The notes under the pieces were generated by a model. The model did no database searches. It worked only from the letters and a program-made list of their open reading frames with translations, and was not told the DNA's origin. From contig JAAHGF010000013.1 in assembly GCA_010672585.1 (NCBI GenBank), positions 310,428-374,427 on the forward strand: a stretch of 64,000 bases of DNA, in the 5' to 3' direction. This document shows positions 39,236 to 49,646 of this stretch, one piece after another (position 1 is the first letter of the stretch; each line of letters starts with the position of its first letter). Origin of the DNA: Okeania sp. SIO1I7 (lineage in GTDB: Bacteria; Cyanobacteriota; Cyanobacteriia; Cyanobacteriales; Microcoleaceae). Made by a program: the position numbers and the translations under genes.

Positions 39236-40048
39236 AATTATCAATTATCAATTATTGAAAGAAGTTCGCTCTCAACTTGTGCAACTATATAGACAACAAC
39301 CTGATTTATTTCCCCCTCCACCTAGCGCAACTGATATGCTTGTACAAACACAATTATTAAGTACTCAGTTATTTAGCAACTTTTTTAAGATTTTTTCTAA
39401 TACTTTTATAGTATTCTTGCAAGTACTTTTGGTGTTCGTATTAACAATAATGTTTTTAGCAAATGCTCAAGCTTATCCACAAGTAGGATTACTTTTATTT
39501 CCTTCCTTTTATCGGCGACGTGCAGATGAAATTCTATCAAAGTGCGAGGTAGTTCTAGGAAGTTGGTTTTGTGGAATAGTAATTAATTCTCTTTTTGTTA
39601 TTACCCTTAGTGGCCTTGGTTTATGGATATTGCAAATTGATCTAGTTTTGGCTCACGCTTTGTTGGCAGGTTTACTTAATTTTATTCCTAATATTGGTCC
39701 GACTACGAGTGTAGTTTTTCCCATTATGATTGCTGTATGAGATGCTCCTTGGAAAATAGTTGCCGTGGGAATTTTATATCTTAATTATTCAGAATCTTGA
39801 AAGTTATTGGTTAAGCCCAATTGTTATAGCAAAAAAAGTCTCTCTTTTACCTGCTGTTACTCTAACATCTCAAATTTTATTCACTACATTTTTTGGAATT
39901 TTAGGCCTAATTTTAGCTTTACCTAATTTTAGCTTTACCTTTAACAGTAGTAGCTAAAACTTGGATAGAGGAAAATTTATTTAAAGATATTTTAGACCCT
40001 TGGAAAAATTCTTTATACGCTGAGACTATTTCCACAGTTGATAATTAA
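39236..40048 (+). pseudogene. AI-2E family transporter, 5'-truncated and frameshifted
   Basis: The frame begins inside the repeat boundary (VRSQLVQLYRQQPDLFPPPP) and holds the conserved membrane core VFLQVLLVFVLTIMFLANAQ, GLLNFIPNIGPTTSVVFPI, then TGA at 39738. It resumes after a frameshift as IIQNLESYWLSPIVIAKKVS LLPAVTL and FFGILGLILALP. A perfect 16-bp tandem duplication of AATTTTAGCTTTACCT (about 39909-39940) shifts the frame again before TVVAKTWIEENLFKDILDPW. About 100 N-terminal residues are missing. Confidence 0.85.
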
Positions 40049-40236
40049 TAGACATCGTAAGCATCTCCTGTGGACTACTGCGCAAACAGCATTCAGCAGT
40101 CAGTTATCAGCTCTTGATAAACATCTACTATTTTCCGCTACAGAATTGCATGAATTGAACTCAAACTCGTCGTTCTTGTGGTTAATTCTCTGATGAAAAA
40201 TGTAATTATTAATTATTAATTATTAATTGTTGAATC

Positions 40237-40491
40237 TTACTCATCTTCTGGTTTCAGAGATCGTACAGTTTCTTGAATTGACCCTATAACAAATCCCATA
40301 ATTGCACCTATTGTTGCATAAGTACGAGGTGCTTTTGCACTGCTATAACCTTGATCTATTCTCGTAAAATTACAACATTGATAACGACTTTTACTCATCT
40401 CGGCAGCAGCTAATCCAATTACTGAACCGATTAAAGCCATCATCAAGCCAGAAAATATTACTAGCTTTAAATTAATTGTTTTTTCTTCCAT
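40237..40491 (-). CDS. small membrane protein, function unknown
   Basis: 84 residues from ATG 40491. GGAGG at 40502-40506 lies 10 bp upstream and favours this start over an in-frame TTG two codons earlier. Two membrane helices (VIFSGLMMALIGSVIGLAAA and TYATIGAIMGFVIGSIQETV) flank a short loop with CC (SRYQCCNFTRIDQGYSS). The Gly-rich helices suggest a hairpin membrane protein. It may be co-transcribed with the GUN4-domain gene, which lies 110 bp upstream. Confidence 0.75.
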   Translation of the reverse strand: MEEKTINLKLVIFSGLMMALIGSVIGLAAAEMSKSRYQCCNFTRIDQGYSSAKAPRTYATIGAIMGFVIGSIQETVRSLKPEDE

Positions 40492-40600
40492 TACCAATTA
40501 ACCTCCATAATTGGAATTAAAATAAAATTATTTATATATTTTTTTTCTAGCATAATTTTGACTATTTTCAACTATTAACAGTAAAAAAATTCATAAAAAT

Positions 40601-41215
40601 TCAATCAATGTTACAGGCATTAAGGCGAGCTAAAAAGTATACTGCTAGTTTAGCTCCATAAGGAGAATCCCACCAAGCAACAGGAAAACAACCTTTAGGT
40701 GCTTCTAGACTAAAATTCAGTTTTTCATAAGGTATTGATTTATTGTTTGATAATAATCCAAGTCGTTCACAGGTCATATTCAACACTTTCATATCTATTT
40801 GAGAAATATCATAAGTTCCTCCCATACTTTCATAAATTTTCTTTTGTATACTAAAGCCAAAATGACCTTTACTATAATTCATCCAAAGCTCGTCGATTAA
40901 ATTTATTACGCTACATGGAAATTTTATAACATCATCAGGAGTCAGTTTTTCTTTGTCAGTTTGACCAGATATTTCTAACATGACTTTTGCAGTTTCTTGG
41001 TCTGCTTCTTTCCATTTTCCTGCGGATAATAAATCTCTTAATTTTCCGTAGCGGTAAATATCAGAAATCAACATTAATGCTTCATCTAACTTTTTTTCTA
41101 GTTGAGCTACTCTTTCTGATAATTCTAACTCCCTTGAATTTTGTTGTGATGAGAAAGATTCATCAGAGGAAATAGTAGATGTATTTATCTCTTTATATTC
41201 TATTTCGTTAGACAT
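40601..41215 (-). CDS. GUN4-domain protein
   Basis: 204 residues. A Ser-rich N-terminus and coiled coil (about 25-52, LELSERVAQLEKKLDEALML) precede a GUN4 domain (about 55-190): YGKLRDLLSAGKWKEADQET, FPCSVINLIDELWMNYSKGH and FGFSIQKKIYESMGGTYDIS. GUN4 domains bind bilins and Mg-porphyrins; true Gun4 stimulates Mg-chelatase, while many cyanobacterial paralogues fuse the domain to sensors. This stand-alone coiled-coil version is more likely a paralogue than Gun4 itself. GGAG lies five bases before the ATG. Confidence 0.88.
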   Translation of the reverse strand: MSNEIEYKEINTSTISSDESFSSQQNSRELELSERVAQLEKKLDEALMLISDIYRYGKLRDLLSAGKWKEADQETAKVMLEISGQTDKEKLTPDDVIKFPCSVINLIDELWMNYSKGHFGFSIQKKIYESMGGTYDISQIDMKVLNMTCERLGLLSNNKSIPYEKLNFSLEAPKGCFPVAWWDSPYGAKLAVYFLARLNACNID

Positions 41216-41304
41216 AATGACTCCAAAAATTTTGCTCTAAACTATTTTTTTAGTATTTAGTAGTTCCTGGTTAGGGAAAAGTTGTAATAGTTTCTGACTT
41301 TATT

Positions 41305-41425
41305 ATTTACCGAATAATTAAGGTTTAAAGCCTCTCCTTTAAAGGAGAAATAAGAAAAAATTTTCCTTTTAGTCGATCCTCTTCTTTTTAGAGAGAGGTA
41401 ATTATCAATTATCAATTCTTGAAAG
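41305..41425 (-). repeat. family B repeat, short form
   Basis: It opens TTTACCGAATAATTAAGG and continues GCCTCTCCTTTAAAGGAGAA, GATCCTCTTCTTTTTAGAGA and TTATCAATTATCAATTC. Confidence 0.75.
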
Positions 41426-41463
41426 TATTGACTTTCTCACAAATCCTGTACATATTTTTATAG

Positions 41464-42390
41464 TTAATTCTGCTCTAGAATTGATTTACTAATTACTTCA
41501 CTAATAACTAAATTACCTTCAGGACTTAAATGAATATGGTCTCTATATAAACTATCTGGTTCTGAGACAGATTTAAAAATAGGTAGTAAATCTAGATATA
41601 AAATATTCTCTGCCTGGGTAAATTCTTCTAAACGTTTACGAGTTTTAATTTCATAATCGCGGGGTCCAGGTTCACTTACTTCCCGTAGTAAAGGAGTCAT
41701 TGCTAGAATAAATTTAGCATTGTTTAAATTAGCCAATTCATAAATTTTTTTAATTGCTACTAAATTAAAACCAACCCGGTCGCCTTCTTCTTTAATTTCA
41801 GGAACTTTTGGAGCCTTGAAAAAATAACGATTTATCAATTCTGCAATAGCTGAAGGAGGTTTTTTATCTGGATAATTCCGGTCTACTCCTACTACTAATG
41901 AACTAGGTGATTTAGCAAATAAATCATCAGTATTAATTAGTAATATTACTATTTGAGAATTAAACAAACCGAACTTTTCTAAATAAGCCAATTCATTTCT
42001 CGGACCCCAAGAATTAGCTGAGGCATTAAGAACTTCAACTATTTTATCTTTACCTAATTTTTCACTTAAATAGTTTTCTATAATTGCAGAAACTGTGTCA
42101 TTTTGGTCAGTCCACCAATTACCATTAGCCACAGAGTCTCCTACGAGAAATATTCTCAATGTAGTATTTTCTTTTGACTCTTCTATTGGTTTTGACCGCA
42201 TAGAATACTGATTGATTTTGATGCGATTTCCAAAGCGACTAACATTTTGATTTGGTGCTAAGAGATAACCAATTTGATTATCTGCAATATAGGTCAGAGG
42301 ATTACCAAAACCCACTATCACTCGGAGTCCTATTTCTAATATTCCCAATAATCCAAGTATAAGTGCTGAAATTATGAGTAGAATTTTCAC
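41464..42390 (-). CDS. SGNH/GDSL-type hydrolase, membrane anchored
   Basis: 308 residues from a GTG start at 42390. An N-terminal signal anchor (ILLIISALILGLLGILEIGL) puts the domain outside the membrane. Block I FLVGDSVANG has nucleophile Ser86. NASANSWGPRNELAYLEKFG supplies the Gly/Asn oxyanion region and RDHIHLSPEGN the Asp-His pair, so the catalytic set is complete. Such enzymes are esterases or O-acetyl-transfer partners on glycans. The substrate is unknown, and no polysaccharide gene is adjacent. Confidence 0.88.
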   Translation of the reverse strand: MKILLIISALILGLLGILEIGLRVIVGFGNPLTYIADNQIGYLLAPNQNVSRFGNRIKINQYSMRSKPIEESKENTTLRIFLVGDSVANGNWWTDQNDTVSAIIENYLSEKLGKDKIVEVLNASANSWGPRNELAYLEKFGLFNSQIVILLINTDDLFAKSPSSLVVGVDRNYPDKKPPSAIAELINRYFFKAPKVPEIKEEGDRVGFNLVAIKKIYELANLNNAKFILAMTPLLREVSEPGPRDYEIKTRKRLEEFTQAENILYLDLLPIFKSVSEPDSLYRDHIHLSPEGNLVISEVISKSILEQN

Positions 42391-42498
42391 TAATCTAAAT
42401 TAAATAAATTAATCAATTTTATTTTCAATGATTTAGTCTCTAGTCTTGAGGGTAATAAATATTGCTTTTTTGACCGATTATATGATTATTTACTAATT

Positions 42499-42770
42499 AG
42501 GGCTTGCTGATTAATTATCAAACCATTAACAAGTAAGGGTTGGAGCCTTCTTTGATTCCCCAAAAGTGTGCTGGTTTTAGTCTAAAATCCTCAAAAAGGC
42601 ACGCATAAAAGGCAAACCTTCGGACAGAAAAATTGAGGGATAAAACTTAGCTCCTACCTCCTCGCTCATTCCCTGTTCTTCCTGTCTTTCCCTCCCCTCC
42701 CCCGACCGTGGAGGGGCAAGGGGTGGGTTGTCTCCTACCCCTACCAAAAGACTTTCCATACGCAAACCCT
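42499..42770 (-). mobile_element. family C MITE-like element, reverse
   Basis: 272 bp, AGGGCTTGCTGATTAATTAT to TTTCCATACGCAAACCCT, with AATT on both sides. Palindrome P lies at about 42690-42735. Confidence 0.75.
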
Positions 42771-44000
42771 AATTATCAATATTTTCTATAGATAAATAAT
42801 AGCTAAAATTGGCTGAAAATAGTTGGAATTACTACTGATGAAAATTTCCTATGATTGACAAAGTTCATAAACATTATAATTCAAATAAAATTTCTTATAT
42901 AGCACTAAGTAAATAGGGTGCGGACATTTCTCTACTTCCTACTCTTTTACAAGCAAAATATATTGTCAAACACCAAAAAATTTACTGCTTATAGATATCT
43001 ATATTTATCCTATCTTAATTTTAAGAAGTTATAGATCGCCATACATTATCATAATGTAAAGATTCAGCTATTAGCACCTGGGGGATGCTACGCAAACAGC
43101 AATAACACCCTGCTTTTTAGGACAGGGTTTAAATTCAAATAGATTTGAACGACTTTTGTAGTAAGATTTAATCCGGGCTGAATTAATACAGCTTTGAAAG
43201 TTTACCAAAAGTAATAGCTGATAGCTGACTGCTGAATGCTTACATCATAATAACGCTCAAATCTAAGTATTTAATTTATTGAAACTCTTATGACTAAATC
43301 ACATATTATAGAGGGAGTCCTCTTAGCAGTTGTTGATAATATTTAACAGATTTTTCAGTATAAATATCATCATACTAAAAATTTATACACTAAAATCAAA
43401 TTTTTATAGGACTTAGGCAAAAACACTATATGTAGCAATAAAAAACTATAGTGCCACACTATCCATAGTTTTTATAGCTGAAAAATGCCTAAGTTCTGTT
43501 TGATTAAGTAAGGGAACATAAATAAACATTAAAACTAAGAATCTGAAAATAAAGCCAGAAGACAGTTTTCAAGCTTGTTTTCATTATTTTGAATTTCCAT
43601 CACCATTTTACGAATAATTAAACCCACCTACTTAATATTCCTATAAAAGAAAAGACATAGGCAAGAAAACTTTTATAACTATTATAGATACAGCATATTC
43701 GCTTATTTATGTGGTACAATTGATGGGGTAAAATTTTTTCCTTGTTCCCGGCTTCCCTACTCCCTAAAACCATCAATATATGTACTTTCAGAGAGTAGGA
43801 AACTGCTGTATTTTCAATAAAATAAATATAAAATAGCATCAAGTCAAGTATGGAATATTCAATAATTTGAAGAACAAACTATATAAAGTTTTAAAATTAT
43901 GATGACCAAAAATTGACATATACTAGCAGAGTCTAGATAATAAGTACCTTCTAGGCCATAATTTCTAGTGTAAATTCTGTTATGTTATTGCAAAATAACC
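42771..44000. other. 1.2-kb spacer upstream of btpA
   Basis: No gene. It holds a dyad repeat GGGATGCTACGCAAACAGC (43080-43100), a TAGCTGATAGCTGACTGCTG repeat (43212-43240) shared with 25495 and 45575, and a family E hairpin element. Confidence 0.5.
43409..43496. repeat. family E hairpin element
   Basis: GGACTTAGGCAAAAACACTA and inverted TGCCTAAGTTCT bound an 88-bp element with ACTATAGTGCCACACTAT in the middle. A diverged copy lies at 15951-16036, and a left end GGACTTACGCAAAA stands at 26711. Confidence 0.65.
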
Positions 44001-44888
44001 GTGGTTTCAGGTAAACCCGTGGACTTAAAGCAAATATTTAAAACCAGACATCCAATCATTGGGGTAGTACATTTACAGCCTCTGCCAACCTCACCCCGTT
44101 GGGGAGGCGACCTCCAAGCTATTATTAGTAGAGCAGAAAGAGAAGCCACAGCCCTTGCATCAGGTGGTGTAGATGGCATTATCGTAGAAAACTTTTTTGA
44201 TGCTCCTTTTGTCAAAGACCAAGTTGACCCCGCTGTAGTTAGTGCCATGACATTGTTAGTGCAAAAGATTATGAACTTGGTTTCCCTACCAATTGGAATC
44301 AACGTTTTGCGTAATGATGGCCAAAGTGCGATGGCGATCGCCTCCTGTGTACAAGCCCAATTTATTCGTGTTAATGTCCTAACTGGAGTTATGTCTACGG
44401 ATCAAGGGTTAATTGAAGGAAAAGCACATCAACTTTTACGCTATCGTCGAGAATTGGGTAGTGATGTCAAAATCTTTGCAGATGTTCTAGTCAAACATGC
44501 CCAACCATTGGGTGAACCCAATTTAACTACAGTTGTCCAAGAAACAATTGAACGTGGTCTAGCTGATGGAATAATTCTCTCCGGTTGGACTACTGGAAGT
44601 CCTCCTACCTTGGAAGATTTAAAATTAGCTAGTGCAGCAGCATCAGATACACCTATATTTATCGGCAGTGGCGCTAACTGGAATAATATTTCTACCTTGA
44701 TGCCAGCTGTAGATGGTGTGATTGTATCTAGCTCGCTGAAGCGACATGGCCAAATAGACCAACCGATAGATCCTATTCGCGTGAGTCAGTTTGTAGAAGC
44801 TACTCAGCGAAGCTTATCGAATCAGAGACAAGATAATGAAAATTGGCAGAAAGAAACTAATAATTTGCCTTCTCCTCTAAAAAATTAG
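44001..44888 (+). CDS. btpA: BtpA family photosystem I biogenesis protein
   Basis: BtpA is a thylakoid peripheral protein needed for stable photosystem I in Synechocystis; its fold is TIM-barrel-like. The 295-residue product starts at GTG 44001. Landmarks are PIIGVVHLQPLPTSPRWGGD, GGVDGIIVENFFDAPFVKDQ, VLRNDGQSAMAIASCVQAQF IRVNVLTGVM and ADVLVKHAQPLG. The C-terminal 30 residues are polar and variable. It is isolated between two long non-coding stretches. Confidence 0.95.
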   Translation: MVSGKPVDLKQIFKTRHPIIGVVHLQPLPTSPRWGGDLQAIISRAEREATALASGGVDGIIVENFFDAPFVKDQVDPAVVSAMTLLVQKIMNLVSLPIGINVLRNDGQSAMAIASCVQAQFIRVNVLTGVMSTDQGLIEGKAHQLLRYRRELGSDVKIFADVLVKHAQPLGEPNLTTVVQETIERGLADGIILSGWTTGSPPTLEDLKLASAAASDTPIFIGSGANWNNISTLMPAVDGVIVSSSLKRHGQIDQPIDPIRVSQFVEATQRSLSNQRQDNENWQKETNNLPSPLKN

Positions 44889-47067
44889 GAATCAAAAATA
44901 TAAGTGTAAATTATGATTCACTGAAACTCTAACCTATGGATTAAGTGGCGGTTAAGTCAAATTATGGTGGCGATCGCCACCATAAGTGTGCTAAAGAGTC
45001 TATGGCACTATAGTCAAATTATCAGTCATTTCTTACAAATTACCAGTTAAAAGTTAATATTTTTAACCTTGTGCCTTTGTGTGGGTCAGAACATAAGGAG
45101 AGACAATATTAGCCCCATCATATACTTGATGACTTATTAAATATGTAGCACAATAGTTGGCCTTAAGGATAATGATTCAGAAGTATTAATTAGTCTGTAT
45201 ACTGAAATATTTAGTGTGCTCAACCGATTGAGTTTTTTGACCTATATTTATATTTAATAGACATCTCCAATCATCAAAAATCCAATCAATTATCGCGCAA
45301 AAATCATCAATTCTTTCCCACTACTGTCTACTGCTTACTGCCTACTCCCTCTTTTCCGGAGAGGTCTAATGATGACAATGATTGTAAGCATTCAGCGGTC
45401 AGTTATCAGCTAGCCTCCTATCGGAGGAACTACGTTATCAGCTATGAGTTATTAAGTCATTATTTTGGAAGAAGGAATTAGTATTCAAGGAGTGAAATAT
45501 GTTTGCGCAGCATTCCGCAGGAAATGAAATAGTTCTTTCAGCTAACCTTGGTCATTGTTTGATTATTTATTTCAAAAGCTAATAGCTGAATGCTTACCAA
45601 TGATTTACCTTTTGTCGTGAATCTAGACACTAATAGAATGTTCCGACTTAATGTAGTTAAGACGTGGATATTAATGTTTGGATTAGCAATTAAAATCGTG
45701 GTTTGTAGAAATTATCTAATTTGGAACGCTACTATTGAAATTAGTGAAGTTATATATTTTTAATGTATCGCTTCTACATGATTTTTGGGGTTGCACATTA
45801 TGGAATGATATTGTCAAAAATTAGTTTAGACTTTGACTAAAAAAACCTCATCTTAATCATTCTAGCAATTGATTAATCTCAAATCATGTTCATCAAAAAT
45901 ATAAAATCATTCGTCACTATGCAACGCCTTATTTTTAGGTAATCTATTCATCTTAATATTATCTAATTGGTTAAGATTTAGAAGTATTTTTCTATAAATC
46001 GAATTACTATTGACATGGTAGCTTTAATTATAACATTAGGAATTTATATATATAGCGTTTTTCAGGCTAGTGAGGTACACTCTTGTCTTTACTTCGCTGT
46101 TGCCAGATGAGCTGTTGCCTGTTGCCTAAAGCTTAGAATTTTGTACCTCACTCTTTTTGGGAATTGCTATATTAATACAAATGTTATGTAAGGCTGCACA
46201 GAATTATGAATTTATTAATTTTTCATTCTTGAGCTGTAGTCAACTGTGATTCAACTTTTATTCTATAGCAACTTCGTATTAATTTGGTATCAAACAGAGC
46301 AATACTTTGAGAAGCTCTAGTTACATACAGCCTCATAAAAGTTGAGTAGAATATCAATTCATATACAACTCCTCAAACTATTTTTACAGTAATATCTCTG
46401 AAGTGGCAGAAATAAAATTAACTCGTCATTTAAGAGGAATAGATACTAAAAAGTATCGAGTATTTTCCTCTCTTCATTGTCAAGAAAAAATCAAATTTTA
46501 ACAAAGAAGCTTTTGAAAATTAAAGCCTATTTTAGCAATAAAATCAATAGCAAATTTTATTCAGATTACAGACTTTAGAGCAGTCAACAAATTCATCTAC
46601 TTATCAGGGAAGTACAGCTTTAAAAACTAGATTTTAAGCATCAACTAAAGTAAGCAGTGAAAACAATAATATTAAGATAATAGTAAATATACATTCTTAC
46701 TTTACCGAAATCAACCAGAGAAGATTTGTTGTCAATACTGATAGGCTATAATATAAAGTGAATATATCATAACCCTTAACTATCCGGATAAACAGCCATT
46801 TTATTTTTTAGATCAGGCTTGCTAAATAAATTTCAAACCGTGACTAATCATGGTTTTGAGAATTATTAAAGCCTCAAAAAGCTTAATAAATAAGCTTTCT
46901 ATAGTATCAAAATCAATATACCGATTGAAAACAAAACAGTAAAGTAATGAAATTAAAATGATGTAAAAACTTTACCCTATTCCTTGTTCACTGTTTCCTA
47001 ACCTAATTCTTAGGACTTTTTACCCAGAGCATACATATAGTTATTTTTTTATTTATATTACCTAAAG
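44889..47067. other. 2.2-kb non-coding stretch
   Basis: No gene on either strand that I can support. It contains a 24-bp palindrome (44962-44985), dyad repeats at 45411-45445 and 45501-45526, AGCATTCAGCGGTCAGTTAT repeats (45387), and an inverted pair GTGAGGTAC / GTACCTCAC (46069 and 46145). It is the longest empty stretch in the window. Confidence 0.5.
44962..44985. repeat. 24-bp perfect palindrome around a HIP1 site
   Basis: TTATGGTGGCGA joined to its exact complement, centred on GCGATCGC, 74 bp downstream of the btpA stop. No T-run follows, so it is not a standard terminator. Confidence 0.8.
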
Positions 47068-49236
47068 ATGTTCAAACTTTTCGGTACACATCAAAATACC
47101 ATTCTGAAGAATATTAAACACTGGCTAATAGAAAACCGTCGATTATTACTAACAGCTTCAACCTCAGCAGGTATCGTAATACTTTTACGTTCATTAGGTC
47201 TTTTGCAATCTTGGGAATGGACACTTTACGATTATTTTTTTCGCTTACGTCCAGCAGAATCATTAGATCCCCGTATCGTAATTGTAGGAATTGATCAATC
47301 AGATATACAAAAGTATGGCTATCCTATAAACGATCAATTAATGGCTGAAATACTACAAAAATTACACTCACTTCAACCTCGTACTATTGGTTTAGATATA
47401 TATCGTGATTCCCCTAGAGAACCAGGATATGAAAATTTCCTCAAAGCTCTAGAAAATATTCCTAATATAATTGGTATTGAGAGAATAGGAATAAAAAATA
47501 GTTTAGGAATCAAAGCACCTGCAATTTTAGCTAAAAAACAACAGGTAGGATTTAATAATATAACAACAGATCCTGATGGAAAAATTCGTCGTGGCTTGCT
47601 CTATATGCACTTAGAAAATGGCAAAGTCAGGGAAAGTTTTCCACTTAAACTGGCTTTAAATTACTTAAAAAAAGAAGGAATTGAGCCAAAATCAGCCAAT
47701 AAAGCCAACGATTTGCAATTAGGTCTAGCGGTATTTCATCGTTTTAAAAGAAATGATGGAGCTTATATTAGAGTTGATGCAGGTGGCTATAAATTTTTAG
47801 CAAACCCCAGAAAAATATCAGATAGTTTTTATACAGTTTCCATGAGTGATTTACTATCTGGAAAAATAACTCCACACTTATTCAAAGACCGGATAATTCT
47901 CATTGGTTATACTGCGACCAGCGTTAAAGATTTTCATAGAAATTCTTACAGTAATCGTTTATTTAACTCTCCTAAAGAAATATCTGGGGTAGAATTACAA
48001 GCTAATTTTTTGAGTCAAATTTTGAGTTCAGCACTAGATGGTAGAGTAAACATTAAAGTTTTTCCTGAACCTATAGAATGGTTATATATTATTGTTTTTT
48101 CTTATATAGGTGCTAACTTAAGTTGGCAATTATTATTGCCAAAAAAATCAATTATCACAATATTATTGATCGGTATTAGTATTACTGGATTTTCCTATAT
48201 TGCCTTTATTGATGGTGGTTGGTGGTTTCCGATAATCCCCTCAATATTTGCTCTTAGTAGCTCTGCTGCTATGATTATGTTTCATCTTGCTTACTTAAAA
48301 GAAGAATGGCAGAAATCTACAGAATTTTTACAGTCAGTTATTGATGCAATTCCTGACCCTATATTTGTTAAAAATAAAGATCATCATCGTATTGTTCTAA
48401 ACGAAGCTTATGGTAAATTTATCGGATATTCTGTAGAGGATCTACTTATCAAAACAGACTATGAATTATTTCCTCAAAATGAAGCTAATATATTTTGGCA
48501 ACAAGATGAGTTAGTATTTCAAACAAATCAACAGCAAGAAAATGAAGAATATTTTACAGATGCTCGTGGAATTACTCATATAGTTGCTACAAAAAGAACT
48601 CTTCATCAAGATGCCGCAGGAAATCTATTTTTAGTAGGAGTAATTAGAGATATTACCGAACGAAAAAAAATGGAGGAAAACCTGAAGGAAACAGCAACAA
48701 GATTAAAGCTTGATAATGACAAACTAAAGCTTTTAGGAGATTCTTTACATCATCAAGCTAATCACGATCCCCTCACAGGATTACCTAATCGTAAGCAATT
48801 TCATGAGCGTTTAAGTCAAGCTATTGAGTGGGCAAATGTGAATGAACAAATGGTTGGTCTACTATTTCTAGACCTCAACGGATTTAAAGCCGTTAATGAT
48901 ACCCTGGGTCATAATATAGGAGACTTACTATTAAAATTAGTAGCACAAAGATTGCAAGGGTGCTTAAGAGGAAGTGATACAGTGTCCCGACTTGGAGGTG
49001 ATGAGTTTACTGTAATTTTACCAGGTATTCCAGGACAACTAGGAGCTTCTAAAGTGGCTGACAAAATTCGCAACACAATTAGTCAACCTTTTAAATTAGA
49101 AGACCATATTGTACCAGTGGGAACCAGTATTGGTATTAGTCTATATCCTCTTGATAGTCGAGACATTGACCAACTAATTCATCACGCTGATAGTGCTATG
49201 TACCAAGACAAGAAACAGCAGAAGAAACAACGTTAA
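47068..49236 (+). CDS. CHASE2-PAS-GGDEF diguanylate cyclase
   Basis: A 722-residue membrane sensor that probably makes cyclic di-GMP in response to an external signal. An N-terminal membrane helix (LLLTASTSAGIVILLRSLGL) leads to the extracytoplasmic CHASE2 domain (about 50-325; SWEWTLYDYFFRLRP, RIVIVGIDQSDIQKYG, FKDRIILIGYTATSVKD). Three membrane helices (about 335-410), a PAS domain (FLQSVIDAIPDPIFVKNKDH to VGVIRDITERK) and a GGDEF domain follow. RLGGDEFTVIL is intact, with RGSD five residues before it as the RxxD inhibitory site. No phosphodiesterase neighbour is seen. Confidence 0.95.
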   Translation: MFKLFGTHQNTILKNIKHWLIENRRLLLTASTSAGIVILLRSLGLLQSWEWTLYDYFFRLRPAESLDPRIVIVGIDQSDIQKYGYPINDQLMAEILQKLHSLQPRTIGLDIYRDSPREPGYENFLKALENIPNIIGIERIGIKNSLGIKAPAILAKKQQVGFNNITTDPDGKIRRGLLYMHLENGKVRESFPLKLALNYLKKEGIEPKSANKANDLQLGLAVFHRFKRNDGAYIRVDAGGYKFLANPRKISDSFYTVSMSDLLSGKITPHLFKDRIILIGYTATSVKDFHRNSYSNRLFNSPKEISGVELQANFLSQILSSALDGRVNIKVFPEPIEWLYIIVFSYIGANLSWQLLLPKKSIITILLIGISITGFSYIAFIDGGWWFPIIPSIFALSSSAAMIMFHLAYLKEEWQKSTEFLQSVIDAIPDPIFVKNKDHHRIVLNEAYGKFIGYSVEDLLIKTDYELFPQNEANIFWQQDELVFQTNQQQENEEYFTDARGITHIVATKRTLHQDAAGNLFLVGVIRDITERKKMEENLKETATRLKLDNDKLKLLGDSLHHQANHDPLTGLPNRKQFHERLSQAIEWANVNEQMVGLLFLDLNGFKAVNDTLGHNIGDLLLKLVAQRLQGCLRGSDTVSRLGGDEFTVILPGIPGQLGASKVADKIRNTISQPFKLEDHIVPVGTSIGISLYPLDSRDIDQLIHHADSAMYQDKKQQKKQR

Positions 49237-49374
49237 ATAATGATTGTAAATGTGATTAGATTAGCATCTCAAATAAATTTAACCCAGTAATATATTACTG
49301 AGTTGAAAAATTTAATACTTTATTCATTTGTGAAAGTTTCCTGTTTTTGAACTTTGATCAAGTAATACTTAAAT

Positions 49375-49646
49375 AGGGTTTGCTGAAAAAGTCTTTTAGT
49401 AGGGGTAGGAGACAACCCACCCCTCGCCCCTCCCCCGACCGTGGAGGGGAGGGGAAGACAGGAGGAACGGGGAATGAGCGATGAGGTAGGAGCGGGCGTT
49501 TTGTCCCAAGATTGTTCTGCCCAACTATGCGCCTAAAATACGCTTCTTTTTGAGCGTTTTAGACATGATATCAGGCACTTTTTAAAGGCAAAAAAAAGGC
49601 TAAAGTCTTTATATTTCAATGCTTTTATATTTAATCAGCAAGCCCT
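49375..49646 (+). mobile_element. family C MITE-like element
   Basis: 272 bp, AGGGTTTGCTGAAAAAGTCT to AATCAGCAAGCCCT, flanked by AAAT on both sides. Palindrome P is inside (49412-49455), with an extra GAGGG unit compared with 38961. Confidence 0.8.

Noticed and set aside
42577-42765. Minus-strand frame with PPLAPPRSGEGRE
   Set aside because: Translation of a family C element and palindrome P, not a gene.
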